Shown here one piece after another: positions 8,401-15,016 of a stretch of 15,473 nt of DNA. Each line of letters opens with the position of its first letter. The first letter of the stretch is position 1. The stretch comes from Muribaculaceae bacterium (GTDB taxonomy: Bacteria > Pseudomonadota > Alphaproteobacteria > Rs-D84), in NCBI GenBank assembly GCA_023665245.1, contig JAMPEH010000041.1:1-15473 (forward strand), read 5' to 3'. The notes beneath the pieces are model-generated. The model searched no databases, was not told where the DNA came from, and was given only the letters and a program-made list of their open reading frames with translations. The translations under genes and the position numbers were made by a program.

Positions 8401-8432
8401 TTAATAAATCAAGATATGCCTATAAATTATGA
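5427..8432 (+). CDS. GIY-YIG/T5orf172-like nuclease, SF2 helicase and partial N6-methyltransferase fusion
   Basis: This 1001-aa protein has a layout expected of a restriction motor. Residues about 17-105 look like a T5orf172/GIY-YIG domain (HIYAF; LKVGDT; Arg43; VHKFL; KEFF), with Asp72 where Glu is more usual. The superfamily 2 helicase follows, with Walker A MRFGKS at 181-186, DETH at 284-287, SGTP at 339-342 and a motif VI variant QAIFRLQNP at 582-590. An acidic, Pro/Gly-rich linker spans about 725-765. Residues 870-911 start an N6-adenine methyltransferase: VITPSSICNEM (motif X) and LLDIAGTSGEF (motif I, 900-910). The protein ends at 1001 without NPPY, where the family would be expected to run on for several hundred residues. 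The stop lies inside the next small ORF. I infer truncation by replacement of the 3' end. Confidence 0.82.
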   Translation: MKDLTVLDNIIIGRVEPHIYAFTTNTIPNCLKVGDTYRPVSIRLKEWKDHYPQLKKQFECTAKVSEDTYFRDYSVHKFLEEKRHKVRLLPTDLSAGIYYSKEFFRDTEAADVKEAIDDISRDYSENTQEYQYYNAQSHLPETLTYARTESYSPRPNQQDAIDNFNKAIAAGRTNLLMYAVMRFGKSFTSMCCAVEMNARLVVVVSAKGDVLKEWQKTVQSHIKFEEYEFLTSKKLEENNSAVTDILNTGKRAVVFLTLQDLQGERIKDRHKEIFGENIDLLLIDETHFGARAEKYGEVLKSNNYVKDVKNKRDSDDYVEIAEAERELKVLSAKVRIHLSGTPYRILMRSEFKKEDIIAFCQFTDIVQAQEDWDKKYVLDDAYREWDNPYYGFPQMVRFAFNPNESSRKRLEELKKNGTTYAFSVLLKPQSVKKDVAGKHKKFVYEQEILDLLEVIDGSKDDAELLGFLDYDKIKDGKMCRHIVMVLPYCASCDAMEALIKTNEHRFRNLGEDKYEIINISGVDNPNKYKSPDDIKAAIRRCEENDKKTITLTVNRMLTGSTVEYWDTMLFLKDTASPQEYDQAIFRLQNPYIKTYVDDGGNTIKYNMKPQTLLVDFSPDRMFVMQEQKSMIYNVNVDEAGNSKLEERLKEELRISPIVVLNEDKIIEVNATDILQKISDYQKDKGIKEEALEIPADLSIIDIPTLKTVMENQNEIGSSAGFSVPAHESKGDEDEGELNVPDAETPNGGAVDDGNPTNPDEQKSEDNSLRKKIQSYYTRILLFAFITNDRVKSIADILCVYDKPDNTRIAQHLGLDKTVLTLLSENINKFILSKLDYKIQDLNDLSLATDMPPSERAQIAVSKFGKIGPANVITPSSICNEMVALLSEDSLKDIGSLGNKLLDIAGTSGEFAVALYDRLSALGVNKQVTADAIYTIPKSPICYELTRKLYEMLGLNTDNIATFYAEQMIEVKDGSGKVDYDKLVSLITQQKPFNKSRYAYKL

Positions 8433-8571
8433 GCAGTCATACATAAATGCAGAAAATTTTTTAGCAGCTCAAGGAGCTAAAAAAATAGTAGAACAAGTTT
8501 CAGATTATAAAAAGAAATTGTCAGACGAAGAAACTTCATTTATAAAAACTATGAGTAAACTTACGGAGTAA
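8416..8571 (+). CDS. Small ORF, 51 aa, unknown
   Basis: An ATG at 8416 opens a 51-codon frame inside the last 17 bases of the helicase gene and ends at TAA 8571, five bases before the next gene's ATG. The product is charged and probably helical (QGAKKIVEQVSDYKKKLSDEE). It is markedly more A+T-rich than the helicase gene, like its right neighbour. Tight packing between two genes supports a real coding sequence, perhaps an antitoxin-like or adaptor partner of the 281-aa protein. It could also be the leftover end of a foreign gene brought in with the insertion. No family is recognised. Confidence 0.5.
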   Translation: MPINYEQSYINAENFLAAQGAKKIVEQVSDYKKKLSDEETSFIKTMSKLTE

Positions 8572-8575
8572 TGAA

Positions 8576-9421
8576 ATGGATATTTTTGAAATGTTAGATG
8601 AAAAATTTGATTTGTATGAGCAAATAAATGAATTAAATGAAATGCTGTTTCAAGAAGGTGTATTTTATGCATCGTATCATCAATATACATTTTGCCAAAC
8701 CTTTGATGATGTTCTTTTTCGGGGCTGGAAATATTCAAAAGGGCGTTTGTCAATACGCAACATCATTGATGAATTAGGACTAAACAATGAAGTGGGAACA
8801 GAAGAAGTAGCTTATTTATCTTTGCAATTTGATACCAATATTTTGTCTTATGCAGAAAAGAATATCAAAGCTTTATGTAAAGATTATACTTTAATTAGAA
8901 AAAACTTTTTTCAAGAAGCAGCAAATAAATTATCTTACATTTTAGATAAAGCTGGTCTTAAAGCTATTAGACATAATACGGAAGAATATTATTTAATAGT
9001 TCCAAGAGATGAAAAAGTTAAAACTGTTGCGGAAAGCGTAGATAAAGATTCTGCATTTTTGCTTTATGAATATACCTCACCAGTTTTAAAGGATAATGTA
9101 AAGGAAAAGCGTCGTATATTGAAATTGCTTACAAATAACTATGAGGCTTTAATTAAAGAGTATGTGTCTAAATATAATAGTGGACTAATACATAATATCC
9201 TTCAGGATTTATCTACAATTTTAAACAATTTTGAGTTGAGACATCCAAATCTTAATCCAGCAACACCTGAATATTTTAAACCCAATTTGACCACGTATTC
9301 AACTGCCCAATGGATAGAAATTTACGATACGGCTTATCAACTTATGTTAACCGTATCAATGATTAAAAATTACAATGATGAACTCACAGTGCTTGTAAAT
9401 AGACATAAAGTAAATTTATGA
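8576..9421 (+). CDS. Unknown 281-aa protein, last gene of the cargo operon
   Basis: The gene starts at ATG 8576 with GGAG (8565-8568) at normal spacing and ends at TGA 9421. The protein is soluble and mostly helical, with no signal peptide or membrane segment. The N-terminal part (VLFRGWKYSKGRLSI at about 44-58) and the C-terminal part (HNILQDLSTILNNFELRHPNLNP, then WIEIYDTAYQLML) recall in style the helical C-terminal regions of abortive-infection-like proteins, but I cannot assign a family. It is strongly A+T-rich compared with the genes before it. With the 51-aa ORF it looks like a cassette joined onto the shortened helicase gene. A defence accessory role is inference from position. Confidence 0.72.
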   Translation: MDIFEMLDEKFDLYEQINELNEMLFQEGVFYASYHQYTFCQTFDDVLFRGWKYSKGRLSIRNIIDELGLNNEVGTEEVAYLSLQFDTNILSYAEKNIKALCKDYTLIRKNFFQEAANKLSYILDKAGLKAIRHNTEEYYLIVPRDEKVKTVAESVDKDSAFLLYEYTSPVLKDNVKEKRRILKLLTNNYEALIKEYVSKYNSGLIHNILQDLSTILNNFELRHPNLNPATPEYFKPNLTTYSTAQWIEIYDTAYQLMLTVSMIKNYNDELTVLVNRHKVNL

Positions 9422-9753
9422 ATTCAATTAATTGTTTGTCAAATGTTGAATGTTACAATAAACGTATTCTTCAAAATACTTAAATTCTTGTCGGCATTGT
9501 TTAGCCTAATTACAATTTGTGTAGTGTTCATAAAAATACTTCCTTGATTTATATTCCAAAAAGAGATACAGAAAAAAGCTCATCGTGACAATGGGCTTAA
9601 TGGTTTATTAGCCCACCGTTCTGCCGTTGCACCTTACAAATAGCAGGTTGCTGTGTGGGCTTTGGGGCAGTCTCTTAAATAACATTGTCAAACGAAAAAC
9701 CGAAAGAATTAACTTCCGGCTCTTTCATAACATCATCGACAAATTTAAAAATG
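9422..9753. other. Gene-free stretch between the cargo operon and the right end
   Basis: No convincing ORF or classical terminator for the operon is seen. Short repeats such as GAAAGA/TCTTTC near 9706-9735 are weak. The only clear structure is the nested set of inverted repeats at 9586-9690, listed separately. Confidence 0.6.
9586..9690 (+). ncRNA. Candidate structured RNA of about 105 nt
   Basis: TGACAATG (9586-9593) pairs with CATTGTCA (9683-9690) to close a domain. Inside, AGCCCAC (9610-9616) pairs with GTGGGCT (9655-9661). Two alternatives compete with it: GGGCT (9593-9597) with AGCCC (9610-9614), and CTGCC (9621-9625) with GGCAG (9666-9670). The arrangement suggests a branched RNA or a two-state switch. 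The strand is uncertain because inverted repeats read the same way on both, and no known RNA family is recognised. No clear promoter is seen. Confidence 0.35.
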
Positions 9754-9779
9754 TTTTGGGGAGTAATTGGGGAGTAAAA
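9754..9779. repeat. Right arm-type repeat, two GGGGAGTAA copies
   Basis: GGGGAGTAA occurs at 9758-9766 and 9769-9777, 11 bases apart, and matches the left block at 245-271 except for one missing T. Placed inside the right end of the element, it should be the second set of integrase arm sites. A decayed third version lies at 15017-15041. Confidence 0.7.
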
Positions 9780-9796
9780 AGTTTACTCAAAAATGC

Positions 9797-9825
9797 TTGA
9801 CTAAATATAGTGGTTTTTATATAAT
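9797..9825 (+). promoter_or_regulatory. Outward promoter at the right end of the element
   Basis: TTGACT (9797-9802), 17 bases, TATAAT (9820-9825). Transcription should begin near 9832, run through attR and stop at the terminator 9914-9942, giving an RNA of about 110 nt that ends in the tRNA-Cys 3' end. In an excised circle it would instead read across attP towards the integrase end. The same promoter is repeated at 15059-15087 (44 of 48 bases identical over 9797-9844). Confidence 0.72.
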
Positions 9826-9883
9826 AAATAAGCTATATTCAGTATAAATTGGCACTTGGCTAAGGCGAATTTGCGGCACACTT

Positions 9884-9910
9884 GGTTCTAATCCGGGTGG
9901 CGCCTCCAAA
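9884..9910 (+). repeat. attR core (displaced tRNA-Cys 3' end)
   Basis: This is the right attachment repeat. It holds the T-arm and acceptor 3' half of tRNA-Cys with CCA but has no tRNA 5' half in front of it, so it is a fragment, not a gene. The preceding bases (9851-9880) only loosely resemble a D arm. It lies four bases before a strong terminator, as expected if this was the original end of the tRNA-Cys gene before integration. Confidence 0.88.
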
Positions 9911-9913
9911 AAC

Positions 9914-9942
9914 AAATCCCGCCGGGAAGCCGGCGGGATTTT
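9914..9942 (+). terminator. Displaced terminator of the tRNA-Gly/tRNA-Cys unit
   Basis: A perfect 12-bp stem, 9914-9925 with 9930-9941, has a GAAG loop and a short T tract at 9939-9942. It follows the attR tRNA fragment immediately and so was probably the native tRNA operon terminator before the element split them. Confidence 0.85.
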
Positions 9943-9982
9943 GTCATAAGGCACCACCCGCTATCGTCGAAATAACGTGACC

Positions 9983-10013
9983 AAAAAACAACCACCCTTC
10001 GGGGTGGTTGTTT
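9983..10013 (-). terminator. Terminator of the leftward DUF4132 operon
   Basis: A perfect 12-bp stem, 9986-9997 with 10002-10013, has a TTCG tetraloop (CGAA on the minus strand). On the minus strand it is followed by T residues (9988-9983), and it lies about 20 bases after the DUF4132 stop. The plus strand has a looser T tract, so it may work in both directions. Confidence 0.88.
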
Positions 10014-10031
10014 GCGTTTTCAGATTATCGG

Positions 10032-13000
10032 TCATTCGCGTAGTTTGGCAAGAATGTCGGGGTCTTTTATTGCTTTGTCGCCGGAGAGCAGGAGTACCTT
10101 CGTAACAATATCGGCGGTCACGGGGTCCTCGTCTATAAAGTCGAGGGCGAGCGGCTTGTCGTAATTATCTATCGTTTTAATCAGCAGGTTGCCCTTGCCC
10201 TCCTTGAACGTCAGCCCCGTGCGGATATTGACTACGTACACGCCCAACGAGCCGTCTATCTTGATATTTTCTTTCAGGAACGACACGTTCTTAATGCCCA
10301 GAATTTCAATGATTGACTCAATCATTGCGCGGCGCATTTCAAACGTAGACATAGCAAGCCCGTAGTCGTACACGCAGTTCGCGCTTATTGCAATCATAAG
10401 GTCCACGTCGCGCAGGGTTTCGGAGAACACTACCGCGTTCACGTCCTTGACGGTCATTATGTGTCCGTCGCGGCGGTTGAGGAACATAATGCTTTCCAAC
10501 TCCCTGTTCTCGTCGCCGAAGTCGTAAATATAGTAATAGTCGAATTCGCGGAAGATAGCCGACACGGTGTCGCTGCGGTAGTACACCTTGCGAAGTCCTA
10601 TATCTTCGGAAACGCCCCAGCCGCGGGTTTTGAGTGCGGCGACGGCTTTTTTGAGATTGACGTTGAAACCCTTGTATCTCAGCACCTCGCGCGCGTCGCG
10701 TTCGCCGTCCGCAATCAGGTATATTTCGCGGAAAACCTGTTTGAACGGCTGTTTTATATCGTTGGCAATGACGTGCTTCATTGCCGCGCGCAGCGTGCCT
10801 TGGCTTTTGAGCGTGACGGGGTGGGCAATTCTGAACGTGTCCGAAGCGTTCTCCGCGCCAGTTGAAACGTCGGTGAATTTTCCGCCCGACAGCGTGACGG
10901 CTGCCGTGCCGTCGGTGAGTACCAGCCGTTCAAAAAAATCACGGATGAGCGGCTGTTCGGTTATCGTCAGAATCTGCGCACGCGAGAACGCCGTTTCGTT
11001 TTCCATTGCTTCTTCGAGCGAGCGTTTCAGCCGTTTGCGTTTCTCCTCTTCGGATTTTTTGTAAGCGGAAATCTCAATACATTCGGGCAGTCTGGCAATT
11101 GCAGACGGCACGGACGCGAGCCTTTTGCCGTTGCCGTCGGTCACCGACAGTCTGACCTTTTCGCCCTCGACTTGGAGTTTCAACTCATACCCGTTCACGT
11201 TTATGCCATCGTACATATCGATAACGCGGCGGTCGCGTGATTCCATTTCGTAAATGTAAACCGAGCTGTCCGCATAGCCCGCATTGCGTGCGAGATTGTC
11301 GAACGCAATATCGACCGTTCTGCGCTCGGACAGCTGGCGTTGCGAGCCGAACTGTTTGCTCTGTTTGCGGAATTCGGACAGGAACGTGTACCGCGCGAAG
11401 AGGTCGGCTTCGTCCTTTATCGGGATAAGACTGTATATCAGGCAGAAATCCTTGTTGCGTGATTTGAGTATTTGCGCCCTGGCTTCCTCCGCCGTGATAT
11501 TGCCGTTGAGTGCGTCGAAAAAGCGTTGAGCGCGCTTGTGCAGTCCCGCAACGGTTACGTACTTTGCGTTGTCGTATATCAGCCTGAACTCGTCGGGCGG
11601 TATAGTGTTTATCATATCGGCGTACCATTCGAAGTCGAACGCGCCGTCCTTGAAATCGTGATAGTCTATCGTAGAATATTCTTTAATCTTCTCTATGCGT
11701 TCGTCCGACAGGTTTTCGTTCAGGTGCGCCGCGAAGTACAGCACCGCGCTCTTGAAGCCGGGTATCCCGAGATACTCATCTATAAAGTTCAGAAAATTAA
11801 GATTGTACACCGCGCCTATCACAAGCTCTTTTTTAGTCAGTCCGTATTCGTTCACTATGCGTTTGAAATCGGAAAAACTTTCGTCCTCGCGCGGCTTGAC
11901 TGCTTTTAGCATCTTGGAAAAGATTTCGTTCTTTTCGCCTCCGAACCAACACTCGTCGTTGTTCCGGACGAGGGTCAGCCCGCGCATATTCACCGTTGCT
12001 TTCGCGAACAGCTCCGTGCCGTATATTTCGTGAATGCGCTGAACGAACGGCGTGTACGGGGTTCTGAGAGTGCCGCGCGCAAGTTCGGCGTTTACGCACC
12101 GCTCTATGACCGATTTGTAAAATTCGCGGAACGCGGGGTAGGGGAAGTCAGCCGAGTACAGATACAGTTCGTTATTCGGTCTGCGGTCGGTGAGACAGTG
12201 CGCTATCCAGTAGCCTCTGATGAGCAGATATTCGAGAACTTCGGTCGGGACGAGCTTGCGCTCGTACGCCTTTGCAATCAGCGTTGCGCCGCCGGACGCG
12301 TCTATATCCAACAGATTGTGCCAGGCGAGTTCGAGCAGGCGTTTTATGCTGTCGTCGGCGTCCGCCAGCATGGCGCGGTAGAGCTTGGGGAAGTCGTCGT
12401 CTACGCTCGGCAAGGTCGCCGACCAGGCGTATAGCTCATCGGGGTTTTTGCGCGGTTCCAGCAAGCCGAACTTGTACATCTGATAGAGATATTCGGCGGC
12501 GCGGTCGGGGTCAGCGTAGTCGTCGAGATACAGCGACAGCAGGCGTTGAAGATACTTTGCCGTATTGCCCTTTTTGTTGCATATTGATTTAAACGTCTTT
12601 TGCCCGTCGCCCTTTGTATGGAACGCCGCAAACTTCTTGCCCCCGTTTTCGCAAGACAGTACGTAAAGGTCGAAAACCTCGTTCGCGGTGAGCGTGTCGT
12701 ATATTGCCTTGACCTTTTCCCAAAGCGGGTAGCTGTCGAATCTGCCGCCGAAGTCCGTCGGCTCGTACGACGCGCCTATCGTGAGCTTTACCGAGCCGAA
12801 CCTTACCGTGTATTCGTAGTCCTTGTTTTCGTCTATAAATTTTTGGAGCGCGTCGTAAAGCCAAAGTATGCGCTTGCCTTCTATTTGCGGCAGGGCGCGT
12901 TTTTCGTAGCCTGCAAAATGCATATCCGGCTTTTCAAGCGTCATGACGGTGGTGGTGTCGCCCGGCAAAAACAACGGACCGCGCGTCAGGTTTTTCTTTT

Positions 13001-14564
13001 TGAGTTTTTCGGCATTGACTTTGCCCGCCGCGTCTTTAAGCTCTTCGCCGATTTCGCGCTTGAACGCCTCCTTGCAGCCGATAAGGTACGCGGTTATCCG
13101 CTCCTTGTCGGGCGAGCGCAGATATTCCCTTATAATCTTAGCCTTGACGGCTTGCTTCTTGCTCTTCAAAAATTCGGAAACGCGCACGGCTTCGGGGTAC
13201 GCGAGTTTTATTTCAAGCGAATCGTACGTCGCTCTGCCCGCATAGTTGTCCGACTTCAAAAATTCAATAGCGAGCGCGCGGGCGTCGAGCTTTGTCTTTT
13301 TGCCGAACGCCGTGAGGAACCTCGCCTGACCCTCTACTGTCAGTCGGTCGTAACGGCTTTCGAGCGCGCTGAGCATAGCCGTATCGGCGGTGAATGCGGC
13401 AATCTCTACGAGGTGGCAAGCCGCATTCCCGCGCGTTATGCACGTGTGAACGGGGAACTCGTCCGTCGCGGGGAAGTTGTAGTTTATCTTGTCCATTGCG
13501 TCGAAGCAGAGCAGTATCCTGTCGAACAGTTCGCGCCCGAACTTTGCGCCGAGGTCAAATAGATACCGGTCGAGCGACGAATAGTTGAAGCCGTTCAGAT
13601 ATGCCGCAAGCTCGGCGATGTTCAGTCTGTGACCCTGAATAACGGGCAGAAACTGCGTATCTTCGTAGCGGTTGCACATTATGACAAAGAGCAGGCTTCT
13701 GCGCAGAAGCTCGTCTCCGCCGTCCAGAATTTTGCGTGCAAGCGCGCCGAATTCGCCGCGGCGGTACTTGAACAGTGCTTCGAGCGTCAGAAGCCTGTGC
13801 GTGCCGTTCTTCGTGTTCAGATACTTTGCGTAATCGTTATCTACCACGGCGCGGAAAATTTTCAACCGCTCGTCTGCGGTGAATTTTAGCGAGTATTCGA
13901 GGTCGGTATGCGTCATTGCCTCTTTAAGGCTCTTGAACCGCGCAAAATTGTTTGAGATTGCCGCGCGCGTGAAAAAGTCGAGCGTCGTCAGGTTATAGTC
14001 GCGCAGAAAACAGCTGAACACCCTGTACCTGAGCGAATCCTCTAAGCCCGCGGTTTTGATATAATCGACGAAAAAACCGTACGCTTTTTCGGAGCGGATT
14101 TTCATCAGCGCGGGAAACAGAACGTTCGCGGCGGTAGGGTAGCGTTTGATTTTGTCGATGAGTTCGTCGGTGTCCCTGTGTCCGAGTGCTATCATATACG
14201 GCGTCACGTCCCGAACTATATAGCCCTCCTTGTCGGTCGAGAAGTAATCGTCGAGAAATTTCCATTTTGAAAAGTCTATATCCGCAAACTCTATGAACGC
14301 CATTTCGGCAAGTATGGTCGTGGCGTATGCCGCTGTCAACGGCGTATGCGCCTCGTAGTATTCTTTGAACGGCGCGAAGTTTTTGCGGAAGAGTGCCTTC
14401 ATTGCGTTGGGCTTGACCGTAAAAATGCGGCAAGCCGTCGGCTCGAACCGGTACGAGAATTCGGTTTTTTCATCGAACAGCGAGTTGAGCGTTTCGTCGT
14501 TTATCTGCGCAAGCCGTTTTTCAAAGGCAGGTTTTATGCGTTCGTCCACACCGAATACTACCAT
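10032..14564 (-). CDS. DUF4132-type large protein
   Basis: This is a 1510-aa cytoplasmic protein with no signal peptide or membrane segments, much more G+C-rich than the element. The N-terminal two thirds look like irregular helical repeats. A very charged segment (KKSEEEKRKRLKRSLEEAME) lies near residue 1165. The C-terminal 250 residues resemble the end of MolR/YehI-like DUF4132 proteins: LKTRGWGVSEDIG near 1310, SLGVYVVNIRTG near 1435, and KVLLLSGDKAIKDPDIL near the end. The family's biochemical role is not established, and the old molybdate-regulator label is weak. Its start overlaps the end of the upstream 130-aa gene by seven bases, so the two are translationally coupled, and it ends before a strong terminator. 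Confidence 0.72.
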   Translation of the reverse strand: MVVFGVDERIKPAFEKRLAQINDETLNSLFDEKTEFSYRFEPTACRIFTVKPNAMKALFRKNFAPFKEYYEAHTPLTAAYATTILAEMAFIEFADIDFSKWKFLDDYFSTDKEGYIVRDVTPYMIALGHRDTDELIDKIKRYPTAANVLFPALMKIRSEKAYGFFVDYIKTAGLEDSLRYRVFSCFLRDYNLTTLDFFTRAAISNNFARFKSLKEAMTHTDLEYSLKFTADERLKIFRAVVDNDYAKYLNTKNGTHRLLTLEALFKYRRGEFGALARKILDGGDELLRRSLLFVIMCNRYEDTQFLPVIQGHRLNIAELAAYLNGFNYSSLDRYLFDLGAKFGRELFDRILLCFDAMDKINYNFPATDEFPVHTCITRGNAACHLVEIAAFTADTAMLSALESRYDRLTVEGQARFLTAFGKKTKLDARALAIEFLKSDNYAGRATYDSLEIKLAYPEAVRVSEFLKSKKQAVKAKIIREYLRSPDKERITAYLIGCKEAFKREIGEELKDAAGKVNAEKLKKKNLTRGPLFLPGDTTTVMTLEKPDMHFAGYEKRALPQIEGKRILWLYDALQKFIDENKDYEYTVRFGSVKLTIGASYEPTDFGGRFDSYPLWEKVKAIYDTLTANEVFDLYVLSCENGGKKFAAFHTKGDGQKTFKSICNKKGNTAKYLQRLLSLYLDDYADPDRAAEYLYQMYKFGLLEPRKNPDELYAWSATLPSVDDDFPKLYRAMLADADDSIKRLLELAWHNLLDIDASGGATLIAKAYERKLVPTEVLEYLLIRGYWIAHCLTDRRPNNELYLYSADFPYPAFREFYKSVIERCVNAELARGTLRTPYTPFVQRIHEIYGTELFAKATVNMRGLTLVRNNDECWFGGEKNEIFSKMLKAVKPREDESFSDFKRIVNEYGLTKKELVIGAVYNLNFLNFIDEYLGIPGFKSAVLYFAAHLNENLSDERIEKIKEYSTIDYHDFKDGAFDFEWYADMINTIPPDEFRLIYDNAKYVTVAGLHKRAQRFFDALNGNITAEEARAQILKSRNKDFCLIYSLIPIKDEADLFARYTFLSEFRKQSKQFGSQRQLSERRTVDIAFDNLARNAGYADSSVYIYEMESRDRRVIDMYDGINVNGYELKLQVEGEKVRLSVTDGNGKRLASVPSAIARLPECIEISAYKKSEEEKRKRLKRSLEEAMENETAFSRAQILTITEQPLIRDFFERLVLTDGTAAVTLSGGKFTDVSTGAENASDTFRIAHPVTLKSQGTLRAAMKHVIANDIKQPFKQVFREIYLIADGERDAREVLRYKGFNVNLKKAVAALKTRGWGVSEDIGLRKVYYRSDTVSAIFREFDYYYIYDFGDENRELESIMFLNRRDGHIMTVKDVNAVVFSETLRDVDLMIAISANCVYDYGLAMSTFEMRRAMIESIIEILGIKNVSFLKENIKIDGSLGVYVVNIRTGLTFKEGKGNLLIKTIDNYDKPLALDFIDEDPVTADIVTKVLLLSGDKAIKDPDILAKLRE

Positions 14565-14950
14565 ATCACACCCCGTACGTATTTTAGCTTTATAAGCGCA
14601 ATCTCGTCGTTTTCTGAAAACTCCGTACTTTGCGCGGTCGTTTCGTAAAGAACGTCCTTCGTGACGTTTTTGACCATATATATTTTATCCCCGAATGCCG
14701 ACAGCGCAAAGTCGCGCATTTCGCGGACGGAAAATTTACGCTTTTTTCTCTCATACGTAATGCGGTCTGCGCTGTCCGCAAGTGCGTCGAACAGTTCTAT
14801 TTTGTCAACCGCATCGGGCTTTGCCGAAGCATTTTTATCAACCATTTCGCAAATAAATTCGCCGAGCGTCGCCGCGCGTGTGTCGAACGGTTTCTTTATT
14901 ACCGGTGCTTTCAGGTCGGTAATGGATTTTTGAAGAATGAATATATTCAT
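14558..14950 (-). CDS. Unknown 130-aa protein, first gene of the DUF4132 operon
   Basis: This is a mixed alpha/beta soluble protein with no recognisable family. It ends in TAG at 14558-14560, inside the start of the DUF4132 gene. The next in-frame ATG is 35 codons in. The first ATG (14950) is only about seven bases from the -10 box, so the message is probably leaderless and no ribosome binding site is seen. The stop-start overlap suggests a product made in step with the large protein, perhaps its partner. Confidence 0.72.
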   Translation of the reverse strand: MNIFILQKSITDLKAPVIKKPFDTRAATLGEFICEMVDKNASAKPDAVDKIELFDALADSADRITYERKKRKFSVREMRDFALSAFGDKIYMVKNVTKDVLYETTAQSTEFSENDEIALIKLKYVRGVIW

Positions 14951-14956
14951 ACCCGA

Positions 14957-14985
14957 ATTATATACTATTCGGTGCGGAAAATCAA
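14957..14985 (-). promoter_or_regulatory. Promoter of the DUF4132 operon, likely leaderless
   Basis: On the minus strand TTGATT (14985-14980), a 17-base spacer, TATAAT (14962-14957). The start codon begins at 14950, where transcription itself would be expected to start, leaving essentially no 5' untranslated region. Confidence 0.72.
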
Positions 14986-15016
14986 GGTTTTATGGAAACT
15001 AAACTTTTAAAGTTAT

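Larger units (their letters stand above)
135..9910. mobile_element. tRNA-Cys-integrated mobile element (defective IME/genomic island)
   Basis: The limits are set by the repeated tRNA-Cys 3' end: 141-161 and 9890-9910 are identical over 21 bases, with one mismatch in the flanking six. The repeat-to-repeat distance is 9749 bases. The integrase gene sits immediately inside the tRNA-proximal end and points towards the tRNA, the usual arrangement for tRNA-targeting tyrosine integrases. Tandem GGGGAGTAA motifs lie inside both ends. Base composition is more A+T-rich than the chromosome to the right. The only transfer gene seen is a truncated MobV relaxase, so a decayed integrative mobilizable element fits best. 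A satellite or plain genomic island is an alternative. No phage structural genes are visible. Confidence 0.88.

Noticed and set aside
9884..9910. A second tRNA-Cys gene at the right end
   Set aside because: Only the 3' half is present. The upstream bases cannot form the acceptor or anticodon arms, so it is an att fragment.
12600..13562. Open frame of 320 codons opposite the DUF4132 gene
   Set aside because: It lies wholly antisense to a convincing 1510-codon gene. Long antisense frames are common opposite G+C-rich coding DNA, and no family features or ribosome binding site are seen.
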